Shown here one piece after another: positions 7,418-15,495 of a stretch of 49,133 nt of DNA. The stretch lies in the NCBI RefSeq assembly GCF_002453355.1, contig NZ_DKGQ01000040.1, positions 33,486 to 82,618 on the forward strand, in the 5' to 3' direction. The notes beneath the pieces are model-generated. The model was given only the letters and a program-made list of their open reading frames with translations. It was not told where the DNA came from and searched no databases. Positions within the stretch are counted from its first letter, which is position 1; every line of letters begins with the position of its first letter. A program made the position numbers and the translations under genes. The DNA comes from Psychrobacter sp. UBA6766. Its GTDB lineage: Bacteria; Pseudomonadota; Gammaproteobacteria; Pseudomonadales; Moraxellaceae.

Positions 7418-9577
7418 TTACGCCGTTGCGTAAAAAGTCTCGCCTGCTGCTGCCATGTCGCGAATCTTCTGCGGCGCTTCATAGGCTTTGCCAAGGTGCG
7501 CATATTTTTCGCATAGCGCCAAGTAGTTATCTAGACCCATTTGGTCGATATAACGGCAAGGGCCACCACGGAATGGCGGGAAACCAACGCCCATAATCAT
7601 CGCCATATCGGCTTCAGATGGCGTGCTGACGATGTTGTCTTCTAAGCAGCGAACCGTTTCATTACAGAAAGCCAGCATGGTGCGGTCGATGATGGTTTGA
7701 TCATCAAACGTTTGCTTGTCGCTATCCGTCGTCGCTTTTAATAGCTCATAAGTTGCTTCATCCGCGACTTTCTTTGGCTTGCCGCGTTTGTCAGTCTCAT
7801 ATTTATAGAAGCCAACGCCGTTTTTCTGGCCTAGGCGGTTGTTTTCATATAAATGCTCAATCGCGCCTTTATAATCAGGCTTCATACGGTCAGGGAAACC
7901 TTCTGCCATGACTTCTGCGCCATGAACGCCGGTATCTAGACCGACCACGTCGATTAGATACGCAGGACCCATCGGCCAGCCGAATTTTTCCATGACTTTA
8001 TCGACATGAGCAAAATCAGCACCTTGCTTAAGCAATAAATCAAAAGCGCCAAAGTATGGGAACAATACACGGTTGACTAAGAAACCTGGGCAGTCATTGA
8101 CTACAACTGGCACTTTGCCCATTTTAGAGGCTAGCGCAACCGTGGTCGCAATCGCTTCTTCAGAGGACTTTTCACCGCGGATCACTTCAACGAGTGGCAT
8201 ACGGTGAACTGGGTTAAAGAAATGCATTCCGACGAAGTTTTCTGGACGATCAAGTGCTTCAGCCAGATAAGTAATAGAAATCGTTGAAGTGTTTGACGCT
8301 AAGATGCAGTCATCTTTTACTAAACCTTCGACTTCTTTTAGTACCGCACGTTTAACGTTTGGATTTTCTACCACGGCTTCGATAACGATGTCAGTCTCAG
8401 CAAAATCACCATAGTTCAAAGTCGGACGGATACGGCTTAAGGTTTCTCCCATTTTTGCTGGGGTCATTTTTTTGCGTTCGACCATTTTGCTTAATAGCTT
8501 GCTGGCTTCGCCCATACCAAGTTCTAATTGCTCAGACTTGATGTCTTTCATGATGATTGGCAAGCCTTTGCTGGCTGCTTGATACGCGATACCGCCGCCC
8601 ATGATGCCTGCGCCTAGTACTGCGGCTTCAGTGATTTCATGCGCTTTTTTGCTGTGCTGCTTGGCAAGTTTTTTCACCAATTGATCGTTTAAGAACAGAC
8701 CAACCAAGCTTTCTGCTTGTGGGGTTTTCGCCGCTTTAGCAAAACCAGTCGCTTCAACTTCGATCGCTTTATCACGTGGTAAATTGACGTGTTTTTCAAT
8801 GGTTTCGATAGCGATTGCTGGCGCTGGGTACTGCTTAGGGTTGGCTTTGGCAAAAATCATACCTTTTGCGCTGTTAAATGCCATCGCTTGCTCAAGCTGA
8901 TTAAGCTTAACAGGGTTTAGCTTCTCTTCACGCTTCGCTTGCCAATCAAGCTCACCTGAGATACATTTTTTGACCAAATCAATGGCGGCATCTTGCAAAT
9001 CATCTGCAGGAACGGTCGCATCCACTAGGCCAAGTTTTAACGCTTCAAGTGGTTTTTTCGGGGTGCCAGTCGCAATCAGCTCAAGCGCATTGTCGATACC
9101 GATGATACGCGTACTACGAACCGTTCCGCCAAAGCCTGGGAAGATTCCCAATTGGGTTTCTGGTAGACCGATGATGGCTTTGTCGCTCATGACACGGTAT
9201 TCACAAACCAATGTCATCTCACAACCGCCGCCAAGCGCTGCGCCGTTGATGGCCGCTACTTTCGGGAATGGCAAGTCTTCAAAGCGATTAAAGGCGTCAT
9301 TGATATTGAACACCCACTCTTTAATCTCGCTTTCTGGTTTTTTAAAAGAACCCACAAACTCTGTGATATCAGCACCAGCGATAAAGACGCCTTTTCCTGA
9401 AGTGACAATCAAACCTTTAACGTCATCGGCTTTTTCTAGCGCGGTAACGGCTTCACCAAATTGCTTGTTGGTTTCAGCATCAAACTTATTCACGCTCTCA
9501 TTTTCGGCGTTGTAGTGCATATTGGCGATGCCATCCTCTAGCATTGACACCGAAATGCGATTTCCTTGATATACCAT
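7418..9577 (-). CDS. fadB: Multifunctional fatty acid oxidation complex alpha subunit
   Basis: At 719 residues this is the usual FadB length. The N-terminal third is an enoyl-CoA hydratase/isomerase of the crotonase fold, with SGKGVFIAGADITEF and GLPETQLGIFPGFGGT containing the catalytic glutamates. The middle carries the NAD-binding signature VLGAGIMGGGIAY of 3-hydroxyacyl-CoA dehydrogenase, followed by MHFFNPVHRMPLVE with its catalytic His, and paired C-terminal dehydrogenase domains. It hydrates enoyl-CoA and oxidises 3-hydroxyacyl-CoA, passing product to FadA. The start has AAGGAG seven bases upstream. The long non-coding region before it holds several palindromes that could be operators. 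Confidence 0.96.
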   Translation of the reverse strand: MVYQGNRISVSMLEDGIANMHYNAENESVNKFDAETNKQFGEAVTALEKADDVKGLIVTSGKGVFIAGADITEFVGSFKKPESEIKEWVFNINDAFNRFEDLPFPKVAAINGAALGGGCEMTLVCEYRVMSDKAIIGLPETQLGIFPGFGGTVRSTRIIGIDNALELIATGTPKKPLEALKLGLVDATVPADDLQDAAIDLVKKCISGELDWQAKREEKLNPVKLNQLEQAMAFNSAKGMIFAKANPKQYPAPAIAIETIEKHVNLPRDKAIEVEATGFAKAAKTPQAESLVGLFLNDQLVKKLAKQHSKKAHEITEAAVLGAGIMGGGIAYQAASKGLPIIMKDIKSEQLELGMGEASKLLSKMVERKKMTPAKMGETLSRIRPTLNYGDFAETDIVIEAVVENPNVKRAVLKEVEGLVKDDCILASNTSTISITYLAEALDRPENFVGMHFFNPVHRMPLVEVIRGEKSSEEAIATTVALASKMGKVPVVVNDCPGFLVNRVLFPYFGAFDLLLKQGADFAHVDKVMEKFGWPMGPAYLIDVVGLDTGVHGAEVMAEGFPDRMKPDYKGAIEHLYENNRLGQKNGVGFYKYETDKRGKPKKVADEATYELLKATTDSDKQTFDDQTIIDRTMLAFCNETVRCLEDNIVSTPSEADMAMIMGVGFPPFRGGPCRYIDQMGLDNYLALCEKYAHLGKAYEAPQKIRDMAAAGETFYATA

Positions 9578-9691
9578 TTGAAACTCCTTGCTATATAACG
9601 AAAGCTATGTTTTAAAATTAGAAGTTTTAAAATTAAAGTACATAGTCAGTTATTGTTAGAAAAACGAGTAATAGCACCGCCAATCTACTGT

Positions 9692-9715
9692 TTTTTAAGA
9701 AACGTCTCTTAAAAA
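9692..9715. promoter_or_regulatory. Inverted repeat upstream of fadB
   Basis: TTTTTAAGA at 9692-9700 and TCTTAAAAA at 9707-9715 form a perfect 9-bp inverted repeat around AACGTC, about 115 bp upstream of the fadB start. This could be an operator or a 5'-leader hairpin. The binding factor is unknown. Confidence 0.4.
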
Positions 9716-9871
9716 TAAAAGCAGACTGAGCCGTACCGAGGTCTTTATTATTCAGCGCTTATATTGATGTACTTAGCGTTATCCAGCACGTGCTAGCGTT
9801 AGCACCAATGGATACAGCGCTTTATTTATATACTGTTGCCTTGAGTCATAATTAAAATTGGTCAACGCCGT

Positions 9872-9900
9872 GTTTTATGCCCAAAATTTTGGATAAAAAC
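9872..9900. promoter_or_regulatory. Palindrome CCAAAATTTTGG with flanking symmetry
   Basis: The centre at 9881-9892 is a perfect 12-bp palindrome. It is flanked by GTTTTAT (9872-9878) and ATAAAAAC (9893-9900), which are themselves nearly complementary, giving an extended symmetrical site of about 29 bp. The position, about 300 bp upstream of fadB and 390 bp upstream of ispA, would suit a regulator of either. No match to the known FadR or PsrA consensus was evident. Confidence 0.4.
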
Positions 9901-10217
9901 TCATGGGTTGAGCGCCAGACCATTTTTACGCCAATTAGTGTAGGGGATTATGCCCCTGACTGTCACAAGCTAATACCAAACTCACAAGTCACTCTTAAAT
10001 CAGCAGCAGCCCTTTACCTGACTAGCAATCTGCCTTAAGTGATTGTTTGTATACTGGAATTAGCGGGTCGCATCCAAACGCTTAATGTCACCTCTTATCA
10101 AAACATACTCAACCGCTAAGTTAAATCATCAATACGTAACGAGGGCTTGTTGCATTATTACGATTTTTTGACGGGCTTTTTTAACATTAAGTCGTCAAAA
10201 AACGTCATTGACGATAC

Positions 10218-10245
10218 TTGTCGCATAAGGAATATGGTCTATCAT
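10218..10245 (+). promoter_or_regulatory. Candidate sigma-70 promoter for ispA
   Basis: TTGTCG at 10218-10223 and TATCAT at 10240-10245 are separated by 16 bp and lie 46 bp before the ispA start. They match the -35 and -10 consensus at four of six positions each. This is inferred by eye. Confidence 0.4.
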
Positions 10246-10291
10246 GCTACACTAGCGACACTTTATTATCTTTTTTACGAATGGTTGGATT

Positions 10292-11344
10292 ATGACTGTT
10301 TCTTCTACGCTAAACCTTACTGACTCTAGCTTTATGCCCTTTACAAATACCAAGCGGTTTCATCATGATGTGCGCGCCCAATTAACTCACGATATTGAAG
10401 TACTGTTTGCTTATGCTGAGCTGCCAAGCCCGCTGCTTAACGCTTGTCGTTATGTGATGACAGGAACTGGTAAATTGGTACGGCCATTATTGGTTGCCAG
10501 CGCCTTTGCTAGTGTCAATCGTAGCAATGCTAATGACGATGTTGTTAATAGCACGAATGAAAATGATGGTTTAGAATCGCTGCTAGAAAACGACTCAGAT
10601 TATGATATGTGCCGCCGAGCAGCATTGGCAGTGGAGCTACTGCATACTTATTCACTGGTGCATGATGACCTGCCGTGTATGGATGATGACGAGCTGCGCC
10701 GTGGTCAACCAACTGCACATATTGTCTTTGAAGAATCAACCGCGCTGCTGGCAGGGGACGTATTACAGACGCTGGCTTTTGAAGTATTAACCGCAGAGCT
10801 GCCAACCTTTGCTCATTTTGACTCCAATATCGCAAGCCAGCTCATCGCGATATTCGCCCCGCGTGCACGGCGCATGGTATCTGGTCAAATGCTCGACCTG
10901 AATGCCGAAGCCAGCACTGAGATTACGCAAAGCGAGTTAGAAGCCATCCACCGTGACAAAACAGGTGCATTGATAGAGGCTGCGATGCTCATGGGCGGTA
11001 TTTGTGCGGGCGCAACCGCGCCGCAGCGCATTGCTCTACAAGATTGCGCCCAGCATATTGGTCTGGCTTTTCAAGTCCAAGACGATATCTTAGATGTGAC
11101 TACCAGCACCGATACCCTTGGCAAACCTGCGGGCAGCGATGAAAAGTTAGACAAATCTACCTATGTGAAATTGATGGGCGTTGAGCAGGCGACCAGCTAC
11201 GCGCAATCGTTATTCAACGAAGGTCGCTCAGCCATCATTCGTGAGTTAAGTGGTCGCGATTTGAACAATCGTAAGCTTAATATCAGTAAAGACAATGACG
11301 CGTTATTGGCCCTGATAGAATGGCTTTGGTCGCGCAAAAAGTAA
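10292..11344 (+). CDS. ispA: Polyprenyl synthetase, farnesyl diphosphate synthase type
   Basis: The enzyme condenses isopentenyl and allylic diphosphates to farnesyl diphosphate, the precursor of undecaprenyl carrier lipid and quinone tails. The first aspartate-rich motif is DDLPCMDDD at residues 125-133, with the two-residue insert typical of bacterial FPP synthases. The second is DDILD at 264-268. The protein has 350 residues against about 300 for the Escherichia coli enzyme. Most of the excess is a polar, Asn/Asp-rich insert at about residues 76-107, between the GKLVRP motif and the helix holding the first Asp motif. Membership of the FPP synthase group is strong; the exact product chain length is inferred. 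Confidence 0.92.
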   Translation: MTVSSTLNLTDSSFMPFTNTKRFHHDVRAQLTHDIEVLFAYAELPSPLLNACRYVMTGTGKLVRPLLVASAFASVNRSNANDDVVNSTNENDGLESLLENDSDYDMCRRAALAVELLHTYSLVHDDLPCMDDDELRRGQPTAHIVFEESTALLAGDVLQTLAFEVLTAELPTFAHFDSNIASQLIAIFAPRARRMVSGQMLDLNAEASTEITQSELEAIHRDKTGALIEAAMLMGGICAGATAPQRIALQDCAQHIGLAFQVQDDILDVTTSTDTLGKPAGSDEKLDKSTYVKLMGVEQATSYAQSLFNEGRSAIIRELSGRDLNNRKLNISKDNDALLALIEWLWSRKK

Positions 11345-11427
11345 CTCAAAATAAATAGGCGCGTAAACAACCAACTAAGTATTTCAATTATTCAAAAAGA
11401 CATTCAAAACGACAAAGGGTGGTTAAC

Positions 11428-12246
11428 ATGGAAAGTACCCCTACTCCGCGTATTTACCTTGGCACGGGCGGTTATAGTGATGCTGACTTACTCGGCACGC
11501 TCTACCCTACTGGCACCAAAAAGACTGACTTCTTACGCGAGTACGCCAAGCAATATGGTGCGGTTGAGATTAATAGTACCTTCTACGCGCCCATCGGCCA
11601 AAAAGCCTTTGCCGGAATGGTTGATAAAGCTTACGTACAAGCGGATAGCGAATTGAAGTTCGCGGTCAAGCTGCATCAAGACTTTACCCACGCGCGAAAA
11701 GGCACAAGCGAGCATGCGCAAGCTTTCCTAACTGCCCTCACCCCGCTTATCGAAGCCAATGCTCTCGCACCATTATTACTCCAATTCCCACATGGCTTTG
11801 ACCGTACTCGCGAGCATCGTCTTTACTTAGCAAACCTTGTGAGTTGGTTTCAGGATTATCCACTAGCCGTTGAGTTCCGTCATAACGGCTGGCATACGCC
11901 GCAAGTGATCGATAGTTTTGTCGATCAAGGTCTAATTTGGTGTAGCGTTGATTATCCCAAAGTCAGCAGTCTACCACCGTCACGGCTGATATTCACTCAG
12001 CGCATAGGATATCTGCGTATGCATGGTAATAACTTAAACTGGTGGGATGCGATGAGTGCTGCCGATCGGCATGATTATCGCTACTCTGAGGCTGAGATGA
12101 ATGACTGGGCGCAAGCGATTGCCAATCAGCGTCAGCATTTTGATACGCTCTATATCTTCTTTCAAAATACCGTTAATGCGCATGCGTATTATAATATTGC
12201 GATGTTAAGAGAGGCGTTGGGTAGGTTTGGGTTTGAGGTGTTGTAG
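11428..12246 (+). CDS. DUF72 domain protein (YecE-like)
   Basis: The 272-residue protein fits the DUF72 family, a TIM-barrel-like fold of unknown biochemical function. Typical family blocks are YLGTGGYSDADLLGTLYP near the N terminus, the YGAVEINSTFY segment, LLLQFPHGF, AVEFRHNGWH and RMHGNN. The frame could begin with GTG at 11419, but AAAGGG at 11414 is spaced eight bases from ATG 11428, which is preferred. It follows ispA by 83 bp in the same direction and could be co-transcribed. No function is assigned. Confidence 0.88.
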   Translation: MESTPTPRIYLGTGGYSDADLLGTLYPTGTKKTDFLREYAKQYGAVEINSTFYAPIGQKAFAGMVDKAYVQADSELKFAVKLHQDFTHARKGTSEHAQAFLTALTPLIEANALAPLLLQFPHGFDRTREHRLYLANLVSWFQDYPLAVEFRHNGWHTPQVIDSFVDQGLIWCSVDYPKVSSLPPSRLIFTQRIGYLRMHGNNLNWWDAMSAADRHDYRYSEAEMNDWAQAIANQRQHFDTLYIFFQNTVNAHAYYNIAMLREALGRFGFEVL

Positions 12247-12387
12247 TGGCACGATTATTTTAAAAATGTCCTAGAAATATAATTTACATTTGTCGACCTT
12301 TCTGATTAACTTAATTCTAAGTTTAATTGCTAAATAGTCATACTCTTCGCAAATCAAGTCTCAATATAACTCGTTTAGGACAATACT

Positions 12388-12954
12388 ATGGCAGCTTATA
12401 TCACAGTAGGCGCTATAACAACTCATGGCGGTGAAGTCATCGCAGGCTCACCATATAGTACGCATAACGGTATTCCTATCTCTCGCAAAGGTGATAAGGT
12501 CATTTGTAAAAAATGCAAAAAACTAACTACCATACTATCAGGTGACCCGTCATTCATCGTCGATGGTACACCTATTGCGCGCGCAGGCGATGTCACTAGC
12601 TGCGGCGCTAAGCTGATTGCAGTTCAACAATCGTTCTGTGAGAGTGATTTTGAGGTAGGAGACGTTGAGCAGCCAGCACCCTTAGTGTTTCCTAAGTCTG
12701 ATCCAGAAGCTTTGTTTGCTGCTATAAGTAAAGATGAGTTAACACCAACTAAAATTCAGCTTTTAAATGAAAAAACACAAGAGCCTTTAGATAGTGTGAA
12801 GTATACTTTGACCTTTAAAGATGGTGCAGTTGAAGAAGGATTGACAGACCCTAATGGTTATACACTAGAATTTAATAACAACGATCAAGAAATAGTAAAC
12901 GTAGAATATCCAAATTTTAAAGAGTTCGGCAACCTTATTAAACACTATATATAA
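12388..12954 (+). CDS. PAAR domain protein with transthyretin-like C-terminal extension
   Basis: PAAR proteins form the sharp tip on the VgrG spike of type VI secretion systems. Residues 1-80 show the PAAR pattern: repeated short glycine turns, SRKGDKVICKKC, DGTPIARAGDVTSCG, and Cys40, Cys72 and upstream histidines (His13, His26) suited to the tip zinc. A linker follows. Residues about 119-175 look like a transthyretin-type beta-sandwich with the EGLTDPNGYT turn, a module known in PAAR proteins as an effector-loading platform. No vgrG, hcp or other T6SS gene lies in the window, so this is an orphan tip. Twelve bases separate it from the next gene. Confidence 0.85.
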   Translation: MAAYITVGAITTHGGEVIAGSPYSTHNGIPISRKGDKVICKKCKKLTTILSGDPSFIVDGTPIARAGDVTSCGAKLIAVQQSFCESDFEVGDVEQPAPLVFPKSDPEALFAAISKDELTPTKIQLLNEKTQEPLDSVKYTLTFKDGAVEEGLTDPNGYTLEFNNNDQEIVNVEYPNFKEFGNLIKHYI

Positions 12955-12966
12955 CGGACCTACATC

Positions 12967-13617
12967 ATGACTAGTAGTATTGCAAATACTACTGATACCA
13001 CTAGAGGCGAGCCAACAAAGATCTGTTTAGATAAAGGAATAATGTGTAACGCATTAATAAAACAGCTTAATGTAGCTGTAATAGAGCCATATACATTTGG
13101 TATGAATAATTATCAGTGGGATCATCTTAAAACAAGAAACTTACTTGAGTATAACTTAGCAATAGTTTTTTCATTATCTAATGACATGTCGTCTTATACT
13201 GACAGTGTTTGGCTAGATAGTGAAAGACTACACATGTTACATACACTTAAATATATTGAATTCAACAACTTTATTATGGAAGCTTTTCTCAATCGCGCAG
13301 CGATAGCTATCAGCATGCTACAAACGGCTTCATTAACTTTTGGAACGCCGAAGCTTAGTTTGATGGGAGCGAATGGTATGCGAAAGTTTGCTATACAATC
13401 AATGAACAATTCAGCTGTTATTGAAAATGCTGTCGTCATAATAAAGAACAAAGGGCCTTCACTTTTAAATGAGCAACTATTTCATTTGATATTTAACAGA
13501 GAGTATCATAGTGAAACCCTTAAATTAAAAAGAGGTAGAAAAGGATTTAAAGCTATAAATAGAATGAACGAAATAGAATACATGAAAAATAACAACTTAT
13601 GGACAAGTGGACAATGA
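12967..13617 (+). CDS. Hypothetical protein, candidate T6SS cargo/effector
   Basis: I do not recognise this 216-residue protein. It has no signal peptide and no clear transmembrane helix, though residues about 107-140 are moderately hydrophobic. The C-terminal part is strongly basic (LKLKRGRKGFK). No catalytic motif of a known toxin class was found. It sits 12 bp after the PAAR gene and 7 bp before a lipoprotein gene, the order expected for spike, cargo, immunity. The DNA is AT-rich (about 30% GC in a sampled 60-base line), below the neighbours, as is common for exchanged polymorphic toxin genes. The effector role is inferred from position only; it could instead be an adaptor. Confidence 0.65.
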   Translation: MTSSIANTTDTTRGEPTKICLDKGIMCNALIKQLNVAVIEPYTFGMNNYQWDHLKTRNLLEYNLAIVFSLSNDMSSYTDSVWLDSERLHMLHTLKYIEFNNFIMEAFLNRAAIAISMLQTASLTFGTPKLSLMGANGMRKFAIQSMNNSAVIENAVVIIKNKGPSLLNEQLFHLIFNREYHSETLKLKRGRKGFKAINRMNEIEYMKNNNLWTSGQ

Positions 13618-13624
13618 GAAATTT

Positions 13625-14143
13625 ATGAAAAAAAAACTAATTTTATTATCTCTCTTTAGTACCCTGTCAGCCTGTACCAGTACAGTATCTGGGAATGATA
13701 TTAACTGTCAAAAAGACGGAAGTATAAGCGCACTATATTCGACCATAACGAGTGACAAAGAACTATATCTAGCTATCAATACAGATTCTGAAAATGAAAT
13801 AGCCAACCAAGTGTACAGTAGTTTACTTAGTAAGCTTATGATCATTGATGGCCTTACTCATTTATATGAAATTGATTGGGCTAAGAATACTATCAGACCT
13901 GACGAATATGCAAATCCTGCGACTATTGATGCGCTATGCGTTGGCAATATTTTTTTAGAAAAATATCATGATTTTGGCGCAAAGAAATACGAATTAGTAG
14001 GTGGATATGAAAATATGTATGAGCTAAGTATGTCATACCAACCTTTATATAAAAAGTTATTAGAAGAAGATCAACAGCTTGCAAAAAAAGCAGGACTGGA
14101 ATCTATAGATTCTTTTGACTGCTTAGCGCTTATGGAGGAATAA
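13625..14143 (+). CDS. Small lipoprotein, candidate immunity protein
   Basis: ATG 13625 begins a classical lipoprotein signal: three lysines, a hydrophobic core, then LSAC with Cys17 as the lipidated residue. Thr at +2 predicts outer-membrane sorting. The GTG start at 13607 would add six residues and overlap the previous gene, so ATG 13625 is preferred. The mature part (about 155 residues) is acidic, helical in appearance and matches no family I know. Periplasmic lipoproteins commonly serve as immunity proteins against T6SS effectors that act in the periplasm. Its position, seven bases behind the unknown protein, supports that reading, but function is unproven. Confidence 0.7.
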   Translation: MKKKLILLSLFSTLSACTSTVSGNDINCQKDGSISALYSTITSDKELYLAINTDSENEIANQVYSSLLSKLMIIDGLTHLYEIDWAKNTIRPDEYANPATIDALCVGNIFLEKYHDFGAKKYELVGGYENMYELSMSYQPLYKKLLEEDQQLAKKAGLESIDSFDCLALMEE

Positions 14144-14371
14144 TATATTTATTATATATCGTTCACAGTTTTAATGATTATCAATGATTAAGGTAGTTTA
14201 AGTAGTCAGTAGAAGCTTGATTATATCACTATAATAACGAGCGCCTTAATATGTGCAATGGGGGATTTACGCCAATACAGAAACTAAATCAGGCAGCTTA
14301 ATTCTATCTATTAGGTGTCTTAGGTTTGGGAGATTTACCTATAGTAATGTACCTTATAAGTTAGTTAAACC

Positions 14372-14402
14372 AAAAAAAGGACGCCTCTCAGCATCCTTTT
14401 TT
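14372..14402. terminator. Bidirectional terminator between lipoprotein gene and sodB
   Basis: AAAAAAAGGA pairs with TCCTTTTTTA around a 12-base centre (CGC and GCA extend it imperfectly). The A/T runs on both flanks allow function in either direction. It lies 27 bp beyond the sodB stop. Confidence 0.7.
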
Positions 14403-14428
14403 AAAATCAACTACTTAGTGGTTAAAGA

Positions 14429-15058
14429 TTACTCTTCAACACCAGCATCTTGACCTTTATATTTTGCGTTGGCGTAGTCCCAGTTCACTAGCTTGTCTAG
14501 GAAGGTGTCAACATAGTCAGGACGACGGTTACGATAATCGATGTAGTACGCATGTTCCCATACGTCACAAGTCAATACCGCGACTTTATCATGAGTCATT
14601 GGGTTATCAGCGTCACCTGTTTTCATCACTGACAGCTTACCACCAACTTTATCAGCAACTAGCCAAGCCCAACCAGAACCAAACTGTGAAGTTGCTGCGT
14701 TTTTGAACTCTTCGCGGAATTTGTCATAGCTACCAAAATCTTCTTCGATTTTCGCTTTCAAATCACCCGTGGGTTCGCCGCCGCCATTATCAGGCGTCAT
14801 GCAATTCCAGTAAAATGTGTGGTTCCACACTTGCGCTGCTTGGTTAAACATTGTCTGTTTGCTGTCATCTTTAGCAGTCGCTAAGATAATTTCTGGTAAT
14901 GTTTTGTCTTCTAGACCAGAACCAGGTAGCAATTCATTAAGCTTGTTTACATAAGCAGCATGATGCTTGTCATGATGGTATTCTAGCGTCTCGGCGCTGA
15001 TATGTGGCTCTAGCGCGTCTTTTGCGTATGGTAGGTCTGGTAAAGTAATATTTGACAT
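14429..15058 (-). CDS. sodB: Superoxide dismutase, iron type
   Basis: SodB converts superoxide to hydrogen peroxide and oxygen in the cytoplasm. At 209 residues it has normal length. Metal ligands are His28 (LEYHHDKHH), His80 (QVWNHTFYW), Asp165 and His169 (DVWEHAYYIDYRN). The segments AAQVWNHTFYWNCM and GSGWAWLV follow the Fe-SOD pattern rather than the Mn type. The short Glu-rich C terminus is unremarkable. ATG 15058 has AAGGA about ten bases upstream. It is divergent from rdgB. Confidence 0.95.
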   Translation of the reverse strand: MSNITLPDLPYAKDALEPHISAETLEYHHDKHHAAYVNKLNELLPGSGLEDKTLPEIILATAKDDSKQTMFNQAAQVWNHTFYWNCMTPDNGGGEPTGDLKAKIEEDFGSYDKFREEFKNAATSQFGSGWAWLVADKVGGKLSVMKTGDADNPMTHDKVAVLTCDVWEHAYYIDYRNRRPDYVDTFLDKLVNWDYANAKYKGQDAGVEE

Positions 15059-15495
15059 AGTTATTTTATCCTTGCTGGTTTAGCCATTAGTATTAGGTAT
15101 AGCTTAAATCAACGCTATAAATTATCAGACTAAATTGGCTTAGTTTATTGTTAGGAAGATGTCTTACATGAACCTCAACATGCTGGTGCATATTGTGGTA
15201 AACCTAAAAAACTCTAAATTTAAAAGCTCTCTTAAGCGAACATCACTTATTAGTTAATACGCTTATAAATATATAATAGTCAAAACCCACTAGGAATATC
15301 TAAAAGCATTATTAAATTTAAGTTCACAATCCATAAGATATAATTCACTGTAACTTGTTACCTATTATAGCAAGAGTGGCGAGAAATATCAGTTACCAAA
15401 TGTTATGAATCGCCAATATATTATACTAATTGGTAATTTAGCCAATGACAGCTTAGAATATGCCAGTATAAGTTAATCAATTACGGACAGATAAA
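15059..15495. other. 437-bp divergent intergenic region between sodB and rdgB
   Basis: No gene is visible. The DNA is AT-rich and must hold promoters for both flanking genes. A CCAAT/ATTGG inverted repeat (15413-15433) with an 11-bp AT-rich spacer lies 63 bp before the rdgB start. No clear Fur-type site was identified upstream of sodB. Confidence 0.6.

Larger units (their letters stand above)
9578..10291. other. 714-bp intergenic region between divergent fadB and ispA
   Basis: No convincing coding frame exists on either strand. The stretch must contain the fadBA and ispA promoters. It is rich in short symmetrical elements, including IRs at 9692-9715, 9785-9805 and 9872-9900, an AGGGG/CCCCT hairpin near 9941-9957, and a TTTTTTGAC/GTCAAAAAA hairpin in the 10160-10210 area. 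No tRNA or recognised small RNA was seen. Confidence 0.7.

Noticed and set aside
8970..9515. Plus-strand opening of 181 codons across fadB
   Set aside because: It is opposite a fully conserved enoyl-CoA hydratase domain, so it is a shadow.
10545..10835. Minus-strand opening inside ispA
   Set aside because: It overlaps the first Asp-rich motif region of ispA on the other strand and has no support of its own.
14253..14453. Plus-strand opening of 66 codons between the lipoprotein gene and sodB
   Set aside because: It crosses the terminator at 14372 and the 3' end of sodB, lacks a ribosome binding site and has no recognisable features.
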